Source: Bacteroidota bacterium | GTDB taxonomy: Bacteria > Bacteroidota > Bacteroidia > Bacteroidales > GCA-2748055 | Reading direction: 5' to 3' | Assembly (NCBI GenBank): GCA_024244665.1 | Contig: JAAEOI010000037.1 | Span: 1 to 31,388, forward strand | DNA: 31,388 nt | Shown: in pieces, positions 14,816 to 23,547 of the stretch | Layout of the letters: each line of letters opens with the position of its first letter | Numbering within the stretch: position 1 is the first letter of the stretch | Program-made: the position numbers and the translations under genes | The notes under the pieces: model-generated | What the model was told of the DNA's origin: nothing | Seen by the model: only the letters and a program-made list of their open reading frames with translations | Databases searched by the model: none

Positions 14816-17227
14816 CCTTATCACATCCGCAAAAACTCCTGCCGCTGTCACATCCGATCCGGCGCCGTAGCCCTGAACCAACAGGGGCAGTTCTCTGTAG
14901 CGATCTGTTGTGATCAGGATGATGTTGTTACTGGCCTCCAGCACATAGGCCGGGTGACCCGAGTCAACCTCAACCAGCCCCATCGTTCCTTTGCTCTCCT
15001 CCAGGCGTGCAAAGTATCTCCATCTCAATCCCTTTTTGGCCATCACCTGCCGCCTCTCCTCAAATTCAGCATCCAGCTCTTCTACTTTCACCCAGAACTC
15101 ATCCAGAGTACCCTCAAAAAGAGAGTCGGGCATAAAGGGTGCTACGCTGATGTCGCTCTCCTCAAGACGATATCCTGACTCCCTGGCCAGGATCAGCAGT
15201 TTCCTTTTCACATCGGTTCCGCTGAGGTCGAGCCGGGGATCGGGTTCAGAATAGCCCTCTTCCATGGCCATGCGGACCGCTTTACTCAAAGGTATCACCT
15301 GGCTCATGGTATTGAAAATGTAGTTGAGCGTCCCCGATACCACTGCCTCCAGTTTCAGGATTCTGTCACCGCTGCGAATGAGGTCATTGATGGTGCTGAT
15401 TACCGGCAGGCCGGCAGCCACATTGGTTTCGAAACTGAACTTCACTCCCCTCTGAACGGCTTTCTCCTTAAGGCTGCTGTAGAGGCTGTATTCAGAGCTA
15501 CAGGCAATTTTGTTTGCAGTAACCACCGAAACGTAGGAGTCGATTACTTTTCCGTAACACATTGCCACCTTTTCATTGGCAGTGCAGTCGATGAAAACCG
15601 AATTGCGAAGATTGTTCTCCCGCATTTGTTCGACGAACAGGTCCAGGTTGGCCGTCTCTCCCTCTTCCAACCTTTGCTGCCACTCTTCCGGGTCGATGCC
15701 CATGGGATCGATCACCATTTTACGGCTGTTGGTGATCCCCACCAGGTTGACCTTAAGCTTGTGTGATTTGATCAGCTTCTCCTGCTGTTTTTTAAGCTGT
15801 TCGATGAGCCGGATCCCCACATTCCCGATTCCTGCCAGGTAGAGGTGCAGTTCGCGATAATCGGAGAGGAAGAAGCCTTCATGGATCACATTGAGCGCCT
15901 TCTTCAGGCTTTCCTGCCTGATCACCACCGAGATGTTCAATTCGCTGGAGCCCTGAGCGGTGGCAATAACACTGATTCCGTTCCTCCCCAGTGATTTAAA
16001 GAGGATGGCCGATATTCCGGGTTTGTGCCGCATCCCCTCGCCAACAATGGCGATGATGGAGAGCTCATTGATCACCTCGATCTCCATCTCTTTCCGGTGT
16101 TCGATCTCAATCTCGAACTCCTCGTTGAGCGCTTCAACAGCGACGGGGGCATCGGAGGGTGAAACCGCAAATGAGATGTTCATTTCGGATGATGCCTGGG
16201 TGATGAGGATAACATTCACATCGTAACGCGCCAGTGAGCTGAATACTCTGGAAGAGGTTCCTGTTTTACCCACCATGCTTGCCCCCCTGACAGTGATCAG
16301 GGTGATCTCATTGATGGAGGAGACCCCTTTGATCATCTCACTCTGCTCGCAATGTATGTCTCCCGATATAAGGGTTCCGGGATGAGCGGGATTGAAGGTG
16401 TTCTTCACCCGGATGGGTATCTTCCCCTTGTAGGCAGGGGTAAGGGTGGGGGTATAGATCACCTTAGCCCCAAAGTGGGAGAGTTCCATGGCCTCTTCGT
16501 AGCTCATGCACACTACCGGGTAGGCTTTGGGCACGATGCGCGGATCGGCAGTCATAAAGCCGTTTACATCGGTCCATATCTCAAGCATGCTGGCATTTGT
16601 GGCAGCTGCAATAATGGCAGCGGTATAGTCCGATCCACCCCTGCCCAGCGTGGTTGTCCGTCCCTGGTCGTCCGATGCGATAAAACCGGGAATGATGGCC
16701 AGACTTTTCAGTTTCTCCATTTCACCGCGGATCTTCCCGTATGTGATATCGAAATGTACCTTGGCATTCCCGAATTCACTGTCGGTGTGGATCAGTTTCC
16801 GTGAATCCATGTAGATTGCTCCATCGACGAATCTGGAGATGATGGTGGCTGACAGTCGCTCGCCAAAACTTAGCAGAAAGTCGAGGGTTTTGGTGCTCAG
16901 GTCCTGCAGCAGGTAGATCCCCTGGAGTGCATCCTGGAACTCCCCGATCAGGGATTCCACCTCCCGGAGGGTGAATTCGCGTGTTTCACCGCTCATCAGT
17001 GTATTCACAGTCTCAATATGGCGCTCCCGGATAGTGCTCATCTCCTCCCGGAAAGCGGTGTTGCGTTCACTTGCCATGCTTGCGATACGGATGATTTGAT
17101 CGGTAACACTCCCCAGTGCGCTGACCACCACCGCGCAGGGTCCGGTCTGCTCGCCAAGGATCTGCTTCACGACCTTTATGTTCTCTGTACTTCCGACAGA
17201 GCTTCCTCCGAATTTTAAGACTTTCAT
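14801..17227 (-). CDS. thrA: Bifunctional aspartokinase / homoserine dehydrogenase I
   Basis: An 808-residue fusion. The aspartokinase domain (about 1-290) opens with [13 protein letters not shown] and holds a [13 protein letters not shown] motif near residue 200. Two ACT-type regulatory repeats follow (about 305-455), with the segments [13 protein letters not shown] and [13 protein letters not shown]. The homoserine dehydrogenase domain (about 460-808) has the nucleotide-binding [19 protein letters not shown] and [19 protein letters not shown] with catalytic Asp/Lys. It catalyses the first and third steps of threonine synthesis and is expected to be threonine-feedback-regulated through the ACT region (family knowledge). 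The frame opens upstream at 17263, but ATG 17227 gives the exact family N-terminus. A hairpin-plus-T-run lies 22 bases before the ATG. The stop codon sits within a perfect inverted repeat. Confidence 0.95.
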   Translation of the reverse strand: MKVLKFGGSSVGSTENIKVVKQILGEQTGPCAVVVSALGSVTDQIIRIASMASERNTAFREEMSTIRERHIETVNTLMSGETREFTLREVESLIGEFQDALQGIYLLQDLSTKTLDFLLSFGERLSATIISRFVDGAIYMDSRKLIHTDSEFGNAKVHFDITYGKIRGEMEKLKSLAIIPGFIASDDQGRTTTLGRGGSDYTAAIIAAATNASMLEIWTDVNGFMTADPRIVPKAYPVVCMSYEEAMELSHFGAKVIYTPTLTPAYKGKIPIRVKNTFNPAHPGTLISGDIHCEQSEMIKGVSSINEITLITVRGASMVGKTGTSSRVFSSLARYDVNVILITQASSEMNISFAVSPSDAPVAVEALNEEFEIEIEHRKEMEIEVINELSIIAIVGEGMRHKPGISAILFKSLGRNGISVIATAQGSSELNISVVIRQESLKKALNVIHEGFFLSDYRELHLYLAGIGNVGIRLIEQLKKQQEKLIKSHKLKVNLVGITNSRKMVIDPMGIDPEEWQQRLEEGETANLDLFVEQMRENNLRNSVFIDCTANEKVAMCYGKVIDSYVSVVTANKIACSSEYSLYSSLKEKAVQRGVKFSFETNVAAGLPVISTINDLIRSGDRILKLEAVVSGTLNYIFNTMSQVIPLSKAVRMAMEEGYSEPDPRLDLSGTDVKRKLLILARESGYRLEESDISVAPFMPDSLFEGTLDEFWVKVEELDAEFEERRQVMAKKGLRWRYFARLEESKGTMGLVEVDSGHPAYVLEASNNIILITTDRYRELPLLVQGYGAGSDVTAAGVFADVIRVANI

Positions 17228-17248
17228 TGTTCCGTTTTTAAATACTAT

Positions 17249-17275
17249 AAAAAAAGGGGCCATTCAGACCCCTTT
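17249..17275 (-). terminator. Terminator or attenuator between fabD and thrA
   Basis: Read on the minus strand, AAAGGGGTC pairs with GGCCCCTTT (one T-G wobble) around a 5-base loop, and seven T follow. It begins 23 bases after the fabD stop and its T-run ends only about 21 bases before the thrA ATG. That leaves almost no room for a separate thrA promoter, so it may act as a partial terminator or attenuator. No threonine/isoleucine-rich leader peptide was seen before it. Confidence 0.8.
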
Positions 17276-17297
17276 CAATTTATATTAAGGGCCTGAG

Positions 17298-18170
17298 TTA
17301 TGCGCTCTGTGTTGTCATTCCCCTGTCCACTTTCTTAACCAGTCCCTGTAATACTTTTCCGGGTCCCACTTCAGTAAATGAGGTGGCGCCATCGGCGATC
17401 ATATTCTTCACGGTCTGTGTCCACCTGACAGGAGCGGTAAGCTGTGCCACCAGGTTCTTCTTGATCTCAGCCGGATCGGATGAGGGCAGTGCGTTGACAT
17501 TCTGATATACGGCGCATACAGGAGTGTTGAATGGAGCAGCCTCAATGGCCTCTTCCAGCTCGGCCCTTGCCGGCTCCATCAAGGGTGAGTGGAATGCCCC
17601 ACCCACAGCCAGTTTCAGTGCCCGTTTGGCACCCAGTTCAGTTAGCTTTTCCACTGCCTGGTCGATTCCGGGGATGGAACCTGAAATAACGATTTGTCCT
17701 GCCGTGTTATAGTTGGCCGCTACAACAATCTCATCAATATCCCGGCAAACCTGTTCCACCTGCTCATCCTCCATTCCGATGATGGCAGCCATGGTGGAGG
17801 GCTCAGCCTCACATGCCTTCTGCATGGCCAGTGCCCGTTTATAAACCAGGCTCAGTCCGTCGATAAATGATAGTGTACCGTTGGCTACCAGTGAGGAGAA
17901 TTCTCCAAGTGAGTGTCCGGCCACCATGTCGGGATGAAATCCTTCCAGGGTAGAGGCGAGGATGACCGAATGGAGAAAAATGGCGGGTTGAGTGACCCTT
18001 GTCTGTTTCAGATCCTCATCGGTTCCCGAAAACATCAGGTCGGTGATCCTGAATCCAAGCTTTTCATTGGCCTGTTCGAATAATTCTTTGGCCAGCGTGT
18101 GCTGGTCGTATAACTCTTTTCCCATCCCCACAAACTGGGCTCCCTGTCCGGGAAATACAAATGCTTGCAT
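17298..18170 (-). CDS. fabD: Malonyl-CoA:ACP transacylase
   Basis: A 290-residue acyltransferase that loads malonyl groups onto acyl carrier protein for fatty acid synthesis. N-terminal FVFPGQGAQFVGMGK, the nucleophile elbow GHSLGEFSS with Ser87, a preceding Gln in TQPAIF, and GGAFHSPLM with the catalytic His near residue 196 are all present, and the length is normal. The ATG at 18170 is chosen; an upstream in-frame TTG at 18179 adds only three residues. It follows folE in the same direction after about 50 bp and is separated from thrA by a hairpin with a T-run. Confidence 0.95.
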   Translation of the reverse strand: MQAFVFPGQGAQFVGMGKELYDQHTLAKELFEQANEKLGFRITDLMFSGTDEDLKQTRVTQPAIFLHSVILASTLEGFHPDMVAGHSLGEFSSLVANGTLSFIDGLSLVYKRALAMQKACEAEPSTMAAIIGMEDEQVEQVCRDIDEIVVAANYNTAGQIVISGSIPGIDQAVEKLTELGAKRALKLAVGGAFHSPLMEPARAELEEAIEAAPFNTPVCAVYQNVNALPSSDPAEIKKNLVAQLTAPVRWTQTVKNMIADGATSFTEVGPGKVLQGLVKKVDRGMTTQSA

Positions 18171-18220
18171 ATAATTCAATTAAAGTTTTACAAAAATACA
18201 AACTCTTCCGGGATTTGAAA

Positions 18221-18859
18221 CTATCTCAGTTTAGCACCGATCAGGTGGATGAACTCCTCCCGGGTTTTATCCGATTTCATGAAGGCACCGGTAAAGGCCG
18301 ACGTGGTGGTGACCGATTGCTGCTTCTGTACACCCCGCATCACCATGCAGAGGTGGAGCGCTTCAATAACCACCGCCACACCCATGGGTTTCAGTGTTTC
18401 CTGGATGCAGTCGCGTATCTGCGTGGTGAGCCGTTCCTGCACCTGCAGCCTGCGGGAAAAGGCCTCCACCACACGTGCAATTTTACTAAGACCAGTGATC
18501 TTGCCATCGGGAATGTAGGCCACATGGGCCTTCCCGATAAAGGGAAGCATATGGTGCTCGCACATGGAGAACAACTCAATGTCCTTCACAATCACCATCT
18601 CGTTGTAATCTTCGTGGAACAGTGCGGATTTCAGGATATCTGTGGGATCGGTGCCATATCCCTGTGTGAGGAACTGCATTGCTTTTGCCACGCGAACCGG
18701 TGTCTCTTTCAATCCTTCCCGCTGAGCATCCTCTCCCAGGAGATTGATTACCTCCTGGTAGTTCTCAGTCAGTTTTGCGGTGGTCTCATCATCCCACCTG
18801 TCGATCCGGTCGTAACCGCCCACCTGGTTTTTACCCAGTCCGTTGTTGATATTATCCAT
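18221..18859 (-). CDS. folE: GTP cyclohydrolase I
   Basis: A 212-residue enzyme converting GTP to 7,8-dihydroneopterin triphosphate, the entry to folate, biopterin and deazaguanine pathways. Zinc ligands are Cys100 and His103 in [10 protein letters not shown] and Cys171 in HLCMVMRGV. The [21 protein letters not shown] and VQERLTTQI segments are diagnostic. The gene follows the PTPS-like gene after a 5-bp gap, so the two are very likely co-transcribed and the product feeds its neighbour directly. Confidence 0.95.
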   Translation of the reverse strand: MDNINNGLGKNQVGGYDRIDRWDDETTAKLTENYQEVINLLGEDAQREGLKETPVRVAKAMQFLTQGYGTDPTDILKSALFHEDYNEMVIVKDIELFSMCEHHMLPFIGKAHVAYIPDGKITGLSKIARVVEAFSRRLQVQERLTTQIRDCIQETLKPMGVAVVIEALHLCMVMRGVQKQQSVTTTSAFTGAFMKSDKTREEFIHLIGAKLR

Positions 18860-18864
18860 ATGAT

Positions 18865-19278
18865 TTATGTGCCAAAGTATTCCACTGTATTATTCTCTGT
18901 CTCCTGGATCCTTACTGAATGTAGTGCCACCCCAAGTGCTCTTACAGGTGATTCCAGCTCCTTCCAAATCCCCATAGCCAGGTTCTCGGTGGAAACGAAT
19001 TTGCCCTTCATGAAACCTACCTCCAGGTTAAGGTTTTTGTGATCCACCTTTACGATAATCCGCTCCAGGATAATCCGGCTAAGCTCCTTGAGATCGGCCA
19101 CATAACCGGTCTCCGGGTTTACCTCTCCTGCGATTGTAACCCAGAGAATATAGTTATGGCCATGCCAGTTGGGATTCGCACAGGGGCCGTAAATTTTTTC
19201 ATTCTCCCCATCCGAAAGGTCGGGGTTGAACAGCCTGTGTGCTGCACTGAATCGTTCTCTGCGTGTGAGGTGTACCAT
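18865..19278 (-). CDS. 6-pyruvoyltetrahydropterin synthase-like protein (PTPS/QueD family)
   Basis: A 137-residue tunnelling-fold enzyme acting on dihydroneopterin triphosphate. Zinc-binding histidines are His14 (FSAAHRL), His39 and His41 (HGHNY); the catalytic Cys is Cys33. Five residues separate the Cys from HGH (C-x5-HGH), as in animal PTPS, whereas QueD typically has C-x3-HGH. Other segments ([30 protein letters not shown]) also recall the animal enzyme of tetrahydrobiopterin synthesis. This favours 6-pyruvoyltetrahydropterin over the queuosine precursor, but the call rests on memory of the families. ATG 19278 is chosen; the upstream TTG extension matches nothing. It is the first gene of a unit with folE and is preceded by a -7 box. 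Confidence 0.82.
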   Translation of the reverse strand: MVHLTRRERFSAAHRLFNPDLSDGENEKIYGPCANPNWHGHNYILWVTIAGEVNPETGYVADLKELSRIILERIIVKVDHKNLNLEVGFMKGKFVSTENLAMGIWKELESPVRALGVALHSVRIQETENNTVEYFGT

Positions 19279-19299
19279 GTTCCAGATATAACAAAGAAA

Positions 19300-19307
19300 C
19301 AAAATTA
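19300..19307 (-). promoter_or_regulatory. Putative -7 box for the PTPS-folE operon
   Basis: On the minus strand this reads TAATTTTG, a perfect TAnnTTTG match, about 20 bases before the ATG at 19278. The expected -33 TTTG is not clear, which lowers confidence. Confidence 0.45.
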
Positions 19308-19335
19308 TCGGGCTGCATGTTCAGATTCACTTCAC

Positions 19336-19343
19336 TATATTTG
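19336..19343 (+). promoter_or_regulatory. Putative -7 box for hldD
   Basis: The sequence TATATTTG matches TAnnTTTG exactly and ends only 4 bases before the hldD ATG at 19348. If used, transcription would start at or next to the start codon, giving a leaderless mRNA. No good -33 TTTG is present at the usual distance. Confidence 0.4.
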
Positions 19344-19347
19344 TATA

Positions 19348-20313
19348 ATGATAGTAGTTACAGGAGCAGCGGGCTTTATTGGAAGCAACCTGCTTTCCGG
19401 TCTGAACCTGTCGGGATACAAGGATATAATCCTGGTAGATGATTTCAGCCGGAAGGAGAAGGAAAAGAATTACCTGGGGAAGCAGTTCACGGCCCTGCTG
19501 GAGCGAGGAGCATTTCCGGACTGGTTAAGGGAGAACCATATGCAGGTGCAGATAATTCTCCACCTGGGGGCCAGGACCGATACAGCCGAGTTTAACTGGG
19601 AGGTGATGCTGGAGCTGAACCTGGACTACTCCAAAAACGTATTTCGGCTCTGCGTTGAATTTGGTCTGCCGCTAATCTATGCCAGCTCGGCAGCCACCTA
19701 CGGACTTGGCGAACATGGTTATGTGGATTCCCATGATGTGGTGGAGAAACTGGAGCCCCTGAACCCTTATGGACGCAGCAAGAATGAATTCGATAAGTGG
19801 GTGCTGGCGCAGGAGAGAAAACCCTTTTTCTGGACCGGACTGAAATTCTTCAACGTTTACGGTCCCAACGAGTATCACAAGGGTCGCATGGCTTCGGTGG
19901 TCTACCACGCATTCAGGCAGATCAAAGAGACAGGCGGTATGAAGCTGTTCCGTTCCCACAATCCCGATTTCAGGGATGGCGAGCAGCTGCGTGATTTTAT
20001 CTATGTGAAGGATCTGGTGGAGGTGATCCTCTTTATGATGGAGAAGAGTCCCGAAAGCGGTATTTACAACCTGGGTACCGGAAAGGCCAGGGCCTTCAGG
20101 GATCTGGTAAACTCCACTTTCAGTGCCATGGGGCTGGAGCCCAGGATCTCATTCATCGATACACCAGAGGATATCCGGGACAAGTACCAGTACTTCACCG
20201 AGGCCGATATGACCAGGCTGAGATCGGCCGGCTACACAAAGGAGTTTACCACACTGGAAGAGGGGGTGGAGGCCTATGTTTCAGAATACCTGATGAACAA
20301 CAGAATAAATTAA
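19348..20313 (+). CDS. hldD: ADP-L-glycero-D-manno-heptose 6-epimerase
   Basis: A 321-residue extended short-chain dehydrogenase that epimerises ADP-heptose for lipopolysaccharide inner core. The NADP-binding motif GAAGFIG is at residues 6-12, and the catalytic Tyr141 and Lys145 lie in NPYGRSKNEFD. The FNVYGPNEYHKGRMASV segment is specific to HldD within the family. LRDFIYVKDLVEV follows. The frame is open far upstream, but only ATG 19348 gives the proper MIVVTGAAGFIG start, and the upstream part lies antisense to the PTPS-like gene. It is divergent from that gene with 69 bp between, and stands alone on its strand. Confidence 0.93.
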   Translation: MIVVTGAAGFIGSNLLSGLNLSGYKDIILVDDFSRKEKEKNYLGKQFTALLERGAFPDWLRENHMQVQIILHLGARTDTAEFNWEVMLELNLDYSKNVFRLCVEFGLPLIYASSAATYGLGEHGYVDSHDVVEKLEPLNPYGRSKNEFDKWVLAQERKPFFWTGLKFFNVYGPNEYHKGRMASVVYHAFRQIKETGGMKLFRSHNPDFRDGEQLRDFIYVKDLVEVILFMMEKSPESGIYNLGTGKARAFRDLVNSTFSAMGLEPRISFIDTPEDIRDKYQYFTEADMTRLRSAGYTKEFTTLEEGVEAYVSEYLMNNRIN

Positions 20314-20363
20314 AGCTTTTTATACCATGACTTCCGATCGATTGGGATTGACCGGTCTTCTGC

Positions 20364-20453
20364 ATGTCGCTGAAAGCAGGTATCCCATTGGACGAGTTCA
20401 TTCAAATTTCGGTGGACGCCATGGGCGGTGTGGCCGAAGAGATTGGACTATAG
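20364..20453 (+). pseudogene. Possible gene remnant: 29-codon tail-like reading frame
   Basis: The gap between hldD and the convergent secreted-protein gene holds a short frame whose translation (SLKAGIPLDEFIQISVDAMG, then GVAEEIGL and stop) looks like the C-terminus of a real protein. The same frame is stopped at 20349, just upstream. It could be the tail of a deleted gene or a chance frame. I cannot name the parent family. Confidence 0.25.
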
Positions 20454-22097
20454 CTTGATAAAAGGCTGGCGCTCAGGATCTGCTCCTTCAATTGTGATCA
20501 CCATCATGTATATCCCGGGTTTAAGTATTTCCAGGGATATATTTGTCAGAGAGCCTGATCCAGGTTCCTCACCCATCGCAGCCATTTTCCCTGTTGCATC
20601 AAATATGTGGTATATGAATGGCCCGGGATTGTCCCTTTTTACAATAAGGAAATCCTTTGTGGGGACCGGGTAGATGGAGAAATCGGCTGGTGAAGCCGAG
20701 AGTTCATGAAAACTGACTGTGCTGGTATCCGGTTCGTAAACTGATGGATGCTGACTGGTGGTTTGACCTGAAAGTGTGGTATCGGTGGTATATGCAATTA
20801 CCCTGAACCAGCAGCTGTCGCCTGCTTCAAGATCACTAAATTCATCCCAGGTATACTTCGTATCAGTCAATCCGTGTTCCAGGGTATTAAATGTTTCGCC
20901 TCCGTCTATACTGAAGTCAAGGTCATACAGCGGGCGGAGACCATCATCTGGATTCAGGATTGTCCAACCGAGCCTCAGGGAATCTTTCCAGGTGCCTCCC
21001 TGCGGGTACATAATGGCAGGCTCCGGTGGTAAATAACTCTTCACCAGTTCGGCAAATCCCCTCCCGGTTACAGCCACGCCATTCACCGTCCCTGTGACCG
21101 TTGTGGCACCCTCGTAGAACCGGAAGGGCAGCTTTATATCTTCATGTGTATTGACTGTTGTAATAAGCAGGTCTATCTGGTTCGTCGGGCAGGTGAGATG
21201 CCACTGTTGGGCATAGCACATCTCATTGTCAGGCATATACGCGAATGTCAGCCTCTCCAGCTCAAACTCGTGCATGGTATACTGGGTAGCTGTATCCTCC
21301 CAGATGCTGATGTGGCGGTATTCCGGTTGATCGGGCGATTGTTTCTGTCCATTGAAAAGATTCCAGAGAACAAAATCCATTCCATTGGAGAGATTAACGC
21401 TCAGCCATTCGTACCTTTGGTCCGGAGAGGGGAGGAAATCTCCATACTGCTTGTCGATCCATGCAGTCCCACTTACCTCCTCAGTGAGCTCCCCGAAACG
21501 GATCGTACCGTTGATCTTATTTTCCGTGAAGGAATAGTAGTAAGTATATGAGCTGGCTCCCTGGTTGAAATAACCGCTGTCACCGAGAATAAGTGGATTC
21601 TTAGAGGATTCTGAAAGAAAATCCAGACCGCCCTGCGTAGATGATGCAAAGACCTCATATTCGAATGGGATGGCATTCCCCAGGGTATCGGTCCTGCTCG
21701 TCCACCACTCCACCGTATCATTCATCAACCTCGCCTGAATATTGAGGCTGTCTGTCCCAATTGTTGTATAGTAGAGTCCCTGTGCATCGGAAAAGAACTC
21801 ACCTGTATCATCCCTGGCAATGTTCAGGATACGGAATCCGTCAAAGCCGTAAGCAGGGTAGTAAAAATAGCTGACCATAAAACTATAGGGAATCCCCGAT
21901 TCCTGCCCGGTAAGGTGCCCGGACATATACCACCACTCCACCGGCTCTTCCACATGCCTTCCCTCATCAGTCGGAAAACTGATAATACTTCCCTCGGGCG
22001 TATAGGGGTACTGCTTCCAGTTCTGCGCTTCCGTTCCCAAGAATGAGAAGATCCAAAGAAATAGTAAGAATATGGTTTTATACTTATACATCGCCAT
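20448..22097 (-). CDS. Secreted CrtC/AttH-like lipocalin-fold protein with T9SS sorting domain
   Basis: About 549 residues. A signal peptide (TIFLLFLWIFSFLGTEAQ) is followed by a domain with PVEWWYMSGHL near residue 40 and GTAWIDKQYGDF near residue 210. These two signatures belong to the AttH / carotenoid 1,2-hydratase-like family of paired lipocalin-type domains. After that comes an Ig/fibronectin-like segment (about 380-475) and a T9SS domain starting FSIYPVPTKDF, with IFDATGK and a GIYMMVITIEG end. Known relatives act on hydrophobic substrates or are uncharacterised; here export to the surface or medium is predicted. The frame extends upstream to 22163, but that extension translates only the heptamer repeats, so ATG 22097 (or 22091) is taken. 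It lies 80 bp downstream of the T9SS plug gene on the same strand. Confidence 0.78.
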   Translation of the reverse strand: MAMYKYKTIFLLFLWIFSFLGTEAQNWKQYPYTPEGSIISFPTDEGRHVEEPVEWWYMSGHLTGQESGIPYSFMVSYFYYPAYGFDGFRILNIARDDTGEFFSDAQGLYYTTIGTDSLNIQARLMNDTVEWWTSRTDTLGNAIPFEYEVFASSTQGGLDFLSESSKNPLILGDSGYFNQGASSYTYYYSFTENKINGTIRFGELTEEVSGTAWIDKQYGDFLPSPDQRYEWLSVNLSNGMDFVLWNLFNGQKQSPDQPEYRHISIWEDTATQYTMHEFELERLTFAYMPDNEMCYAQQWHLTCPTNQIDLLITTVNTHEDIKLPFRFYEGATTVTGTVNGVAVTGRGFAELVKSYLPPEPAIMYPQGGTWKDSLRLGWTILNPDDGLRPLYDLDFSIDGGETFNTLEHGLTDTKYTWDEFSDLEAGDSCWFRVIAYTTDTTLSGQTTSQHPSVYEPDTSTVSFHELSASPADFSIYPVPTKDFLIVKRDNPGPFIYHIFDATGKMAAMGEEPGSGSLTNISLEILKPGIYMMVITIEGADPERQPFIKL

Positions 22098-22113
22098 CCA
22101 ATATACAAACTTT

Positions 22114-22197
22114 CTGAGTACTGAGCACTGAGTACTGAGTACTGAGTACTGTGTACTGAGCACTGAGTACTGAGTACTTAGTATTCTGCACTGTGAA
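22114..22197 (-). repeat. TACTCAG heptamer tandem repeat, tract 2 (about 12 units)
   Basis: Read on the minus strand, twelve 7-bp units run from the last codons of the T9SS plug gene to just before the secreted-protein gene. Six are exact TACTCAG; variants include TGCTCAG (twice), TACACAG, TACTAAG, TGCAGAA and TTCACAG. The TACTAAG unit supplies the TAA stop of the plug gene. The unit and several variants are shared with tract 1 at 6705-6774. Confidence 0.95.
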
Positions 22198-23470
22198 CTA
22201 TCTGATGTCCCAGCAGCCTGTCGTACCGTGTGCCAGGCGGACGATGGTAGAAGAGAACCAGGTATTCGTTTTCGGTTTCGTAGAAGGAGCCCTCGATCTC
22301 CGCCACATCGAACTGTTCGGTGAGGGCGGGCAAAAAGAGGTAGCGGTAGTTGTAGACGCCCTGCTTCAACAACAGTGTCTTCATGTATGCGCCTTCTGTC
22401 TGCTTATACTCCATGCGATTCATATCGCTGAACTGCCAGTTGGTAAGTGCCCCTGTAATGTATATGGAGCCATCCAGGGGGAGGGCCATGTCGAGCCTGA
22501 AATGGACAAATACATAATCAGCATCCACCGACGGCTCATGCCCCCCTTCCGATGTGATGTGGTACCTGCCGTTAATGTCTTCCTGTGACATGTATACGTG
22601 TGAAGGATTGGGCCTGTCGGGTTTCAGTTGAAAATGGAACCAGGGATCGATAAAGTCGATTCGCTGCACATAGTAAGTCGGGGTTCGGGTGTTCTTGGTA
22701 TCAAAAAAGCGAAACTCATTGCCACCGGGGAAGATGTTCTCCTCGTGAAAGTCATAAATCAGTTCACCCGTGTTGACCATGTAAGGTTGCAGCGGTCCGA
22801 TACCCATGTCCCACAATCCGTTCTGGAAGATCATGGCGGTGGCATCAGAGAAGGGATCATCGATATTGACCCCGTGGTGGGTGACCGTGAAGTCCACTTC
22901 GTGACAACATCCCTGGTACTTCTGCTGAACAGGATAACCGGCTTTGGCTTCAATGTTTACCTGCCCTTCGGTGATCATGAAACGCTTTGTGAATACTACA
23001 TCATCGGGATCCCATTCGCGGTAAACCACCAGCAGGTAGTTTCCGGAGAGCAGCAGAGTGCTGTTTTCGTTGGGAATGTAGAGGGTGTGGTGTACGTATG
23101 AAGCATAGGTGTTGAAGGAAGGGATTCCTCCGGGGATTTCATTCTCCGGGTAACCCTCCAGATACTCTTGTTCTGTGAGCTCTGAGTGTGTCCAGTCGGC
23201 ATTGCAGTGAATCACCTTATATAAAAGGGTGGGCTGGTCCTTCGAGAGATCATCAAACTCCAGCACCAGGGGGACATCGCCTGTGAACTTAGCCACAGGA
23301 TAACTTTGAGGCCAGCCTTCACGGTAGAGCTGGATGGTCTTGTATTCAGGCGAAAGGACCACCTCTCTCAGGATTCCATCCGGATCTTCATAGGGTGACT
23401 GAGCTTTTACAGGCAGCAGGGTGAGCTGTCCCAGAATTATACATTTTGTAAAAAATATGAATGGTTTCAT
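22178..23470 (-). CDS. Type IX secretion system plug protein (DUF5103 family)
   Basis: A 430-residue secreted protein with an N-terminal signal peptide (CIILGQLTLLPVKAQ). Segments such as REVVLSPEYKTIQLYREGW, PLVLEFDDLSKDQPTLLYKVIHCNADW and EIPGGIPSFNTYASYVHHTL are typical of the DUF5103 family. That family is now known as the T9SS plug, which closes the SprA translocon from the periplasmic side when no cargo is passing. This fits the two T9SS cargo genes in the window, one directly downstream. The last residues (HSAEY) and the stop are encoded by degenerate heptamer repeats, so the C-terminus may have been remodelled by the repeat. It is divergent from nqrA across 136 bp. Confidence 0.82.
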   Translation of the reverse strand: MKPFIFFTKCIILGQLTLLPVKAQSPYEDPDGILREVVLSPEYKTIQLYREGWPQSYPVAKFTGDVPLVLEFDDLSKDQPTLLYKVIHCNADWTHSELTEQEYLEGYPENEIPGGIPSFNTYASYVHHTLYIPNENSTLLLSGNYLLVVYREWDPDDVVFTKRFMITEGQVNIEAKAGYPVQQKYQGCCHEVDFTVTHHGVNIDDPFSDATAMIFQNGLWDMGIGPLQPYMVNTGELIYDFHEENIFPGGNEFRFFDTKNTRTPTYYVQRIDFIDPWFHFQLKPDRPNPSHVYMSQEDINGRYHITSEGGHEPSVDADYVFVHFRLDMALPLDGSIYITGALTNWQFSDMNRMEYKQTEGAYMKTLLLKQGVYNYRYLFLPALTEQFDVAEIEGSFYETENEYLVLFYHRPPGTRYDRLLGHQIVHSAEY

Positions 23471-23547
23471 TGGATTAATTCCACTTTATTTTCTGTTTTA
23501 TTACAGGTTATCATGCTATAAAATGATTTATATCAGTGAATCCATAG

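Noticed and set aside
17228..17297. Riboswitch or T-box before thrA
   Set aside because: The gap is only 70 bp, and apart from one terminator-type hairpin there is no conserved T-box or riboswitch core.
18161..19042. 293-codon plus-strand reading frame
   Set aside because: It lies antisense to folE and the PTPS-like gene, whose motifs are unmistakable; its translation shows no family pattern.
19039..19347. Upstream extension of hldD by about 100 codons
   Set aside because: The extension is antisense to the PTPS-like gene and precedes the exact family start MIVVTGAAGFIG.
22098..22163. N-terminal extension of the secreted CrtC/AttH-like protein
   Set aside because: It translates only the heptamer repeat (STQYSV-like pattern); the signal peptide begins after it.
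22114..22197. CRISPR-like array
   Set aside because: The unit is 7 bp without spacers and there are no cas genes, so it is a simple tandem repeat.
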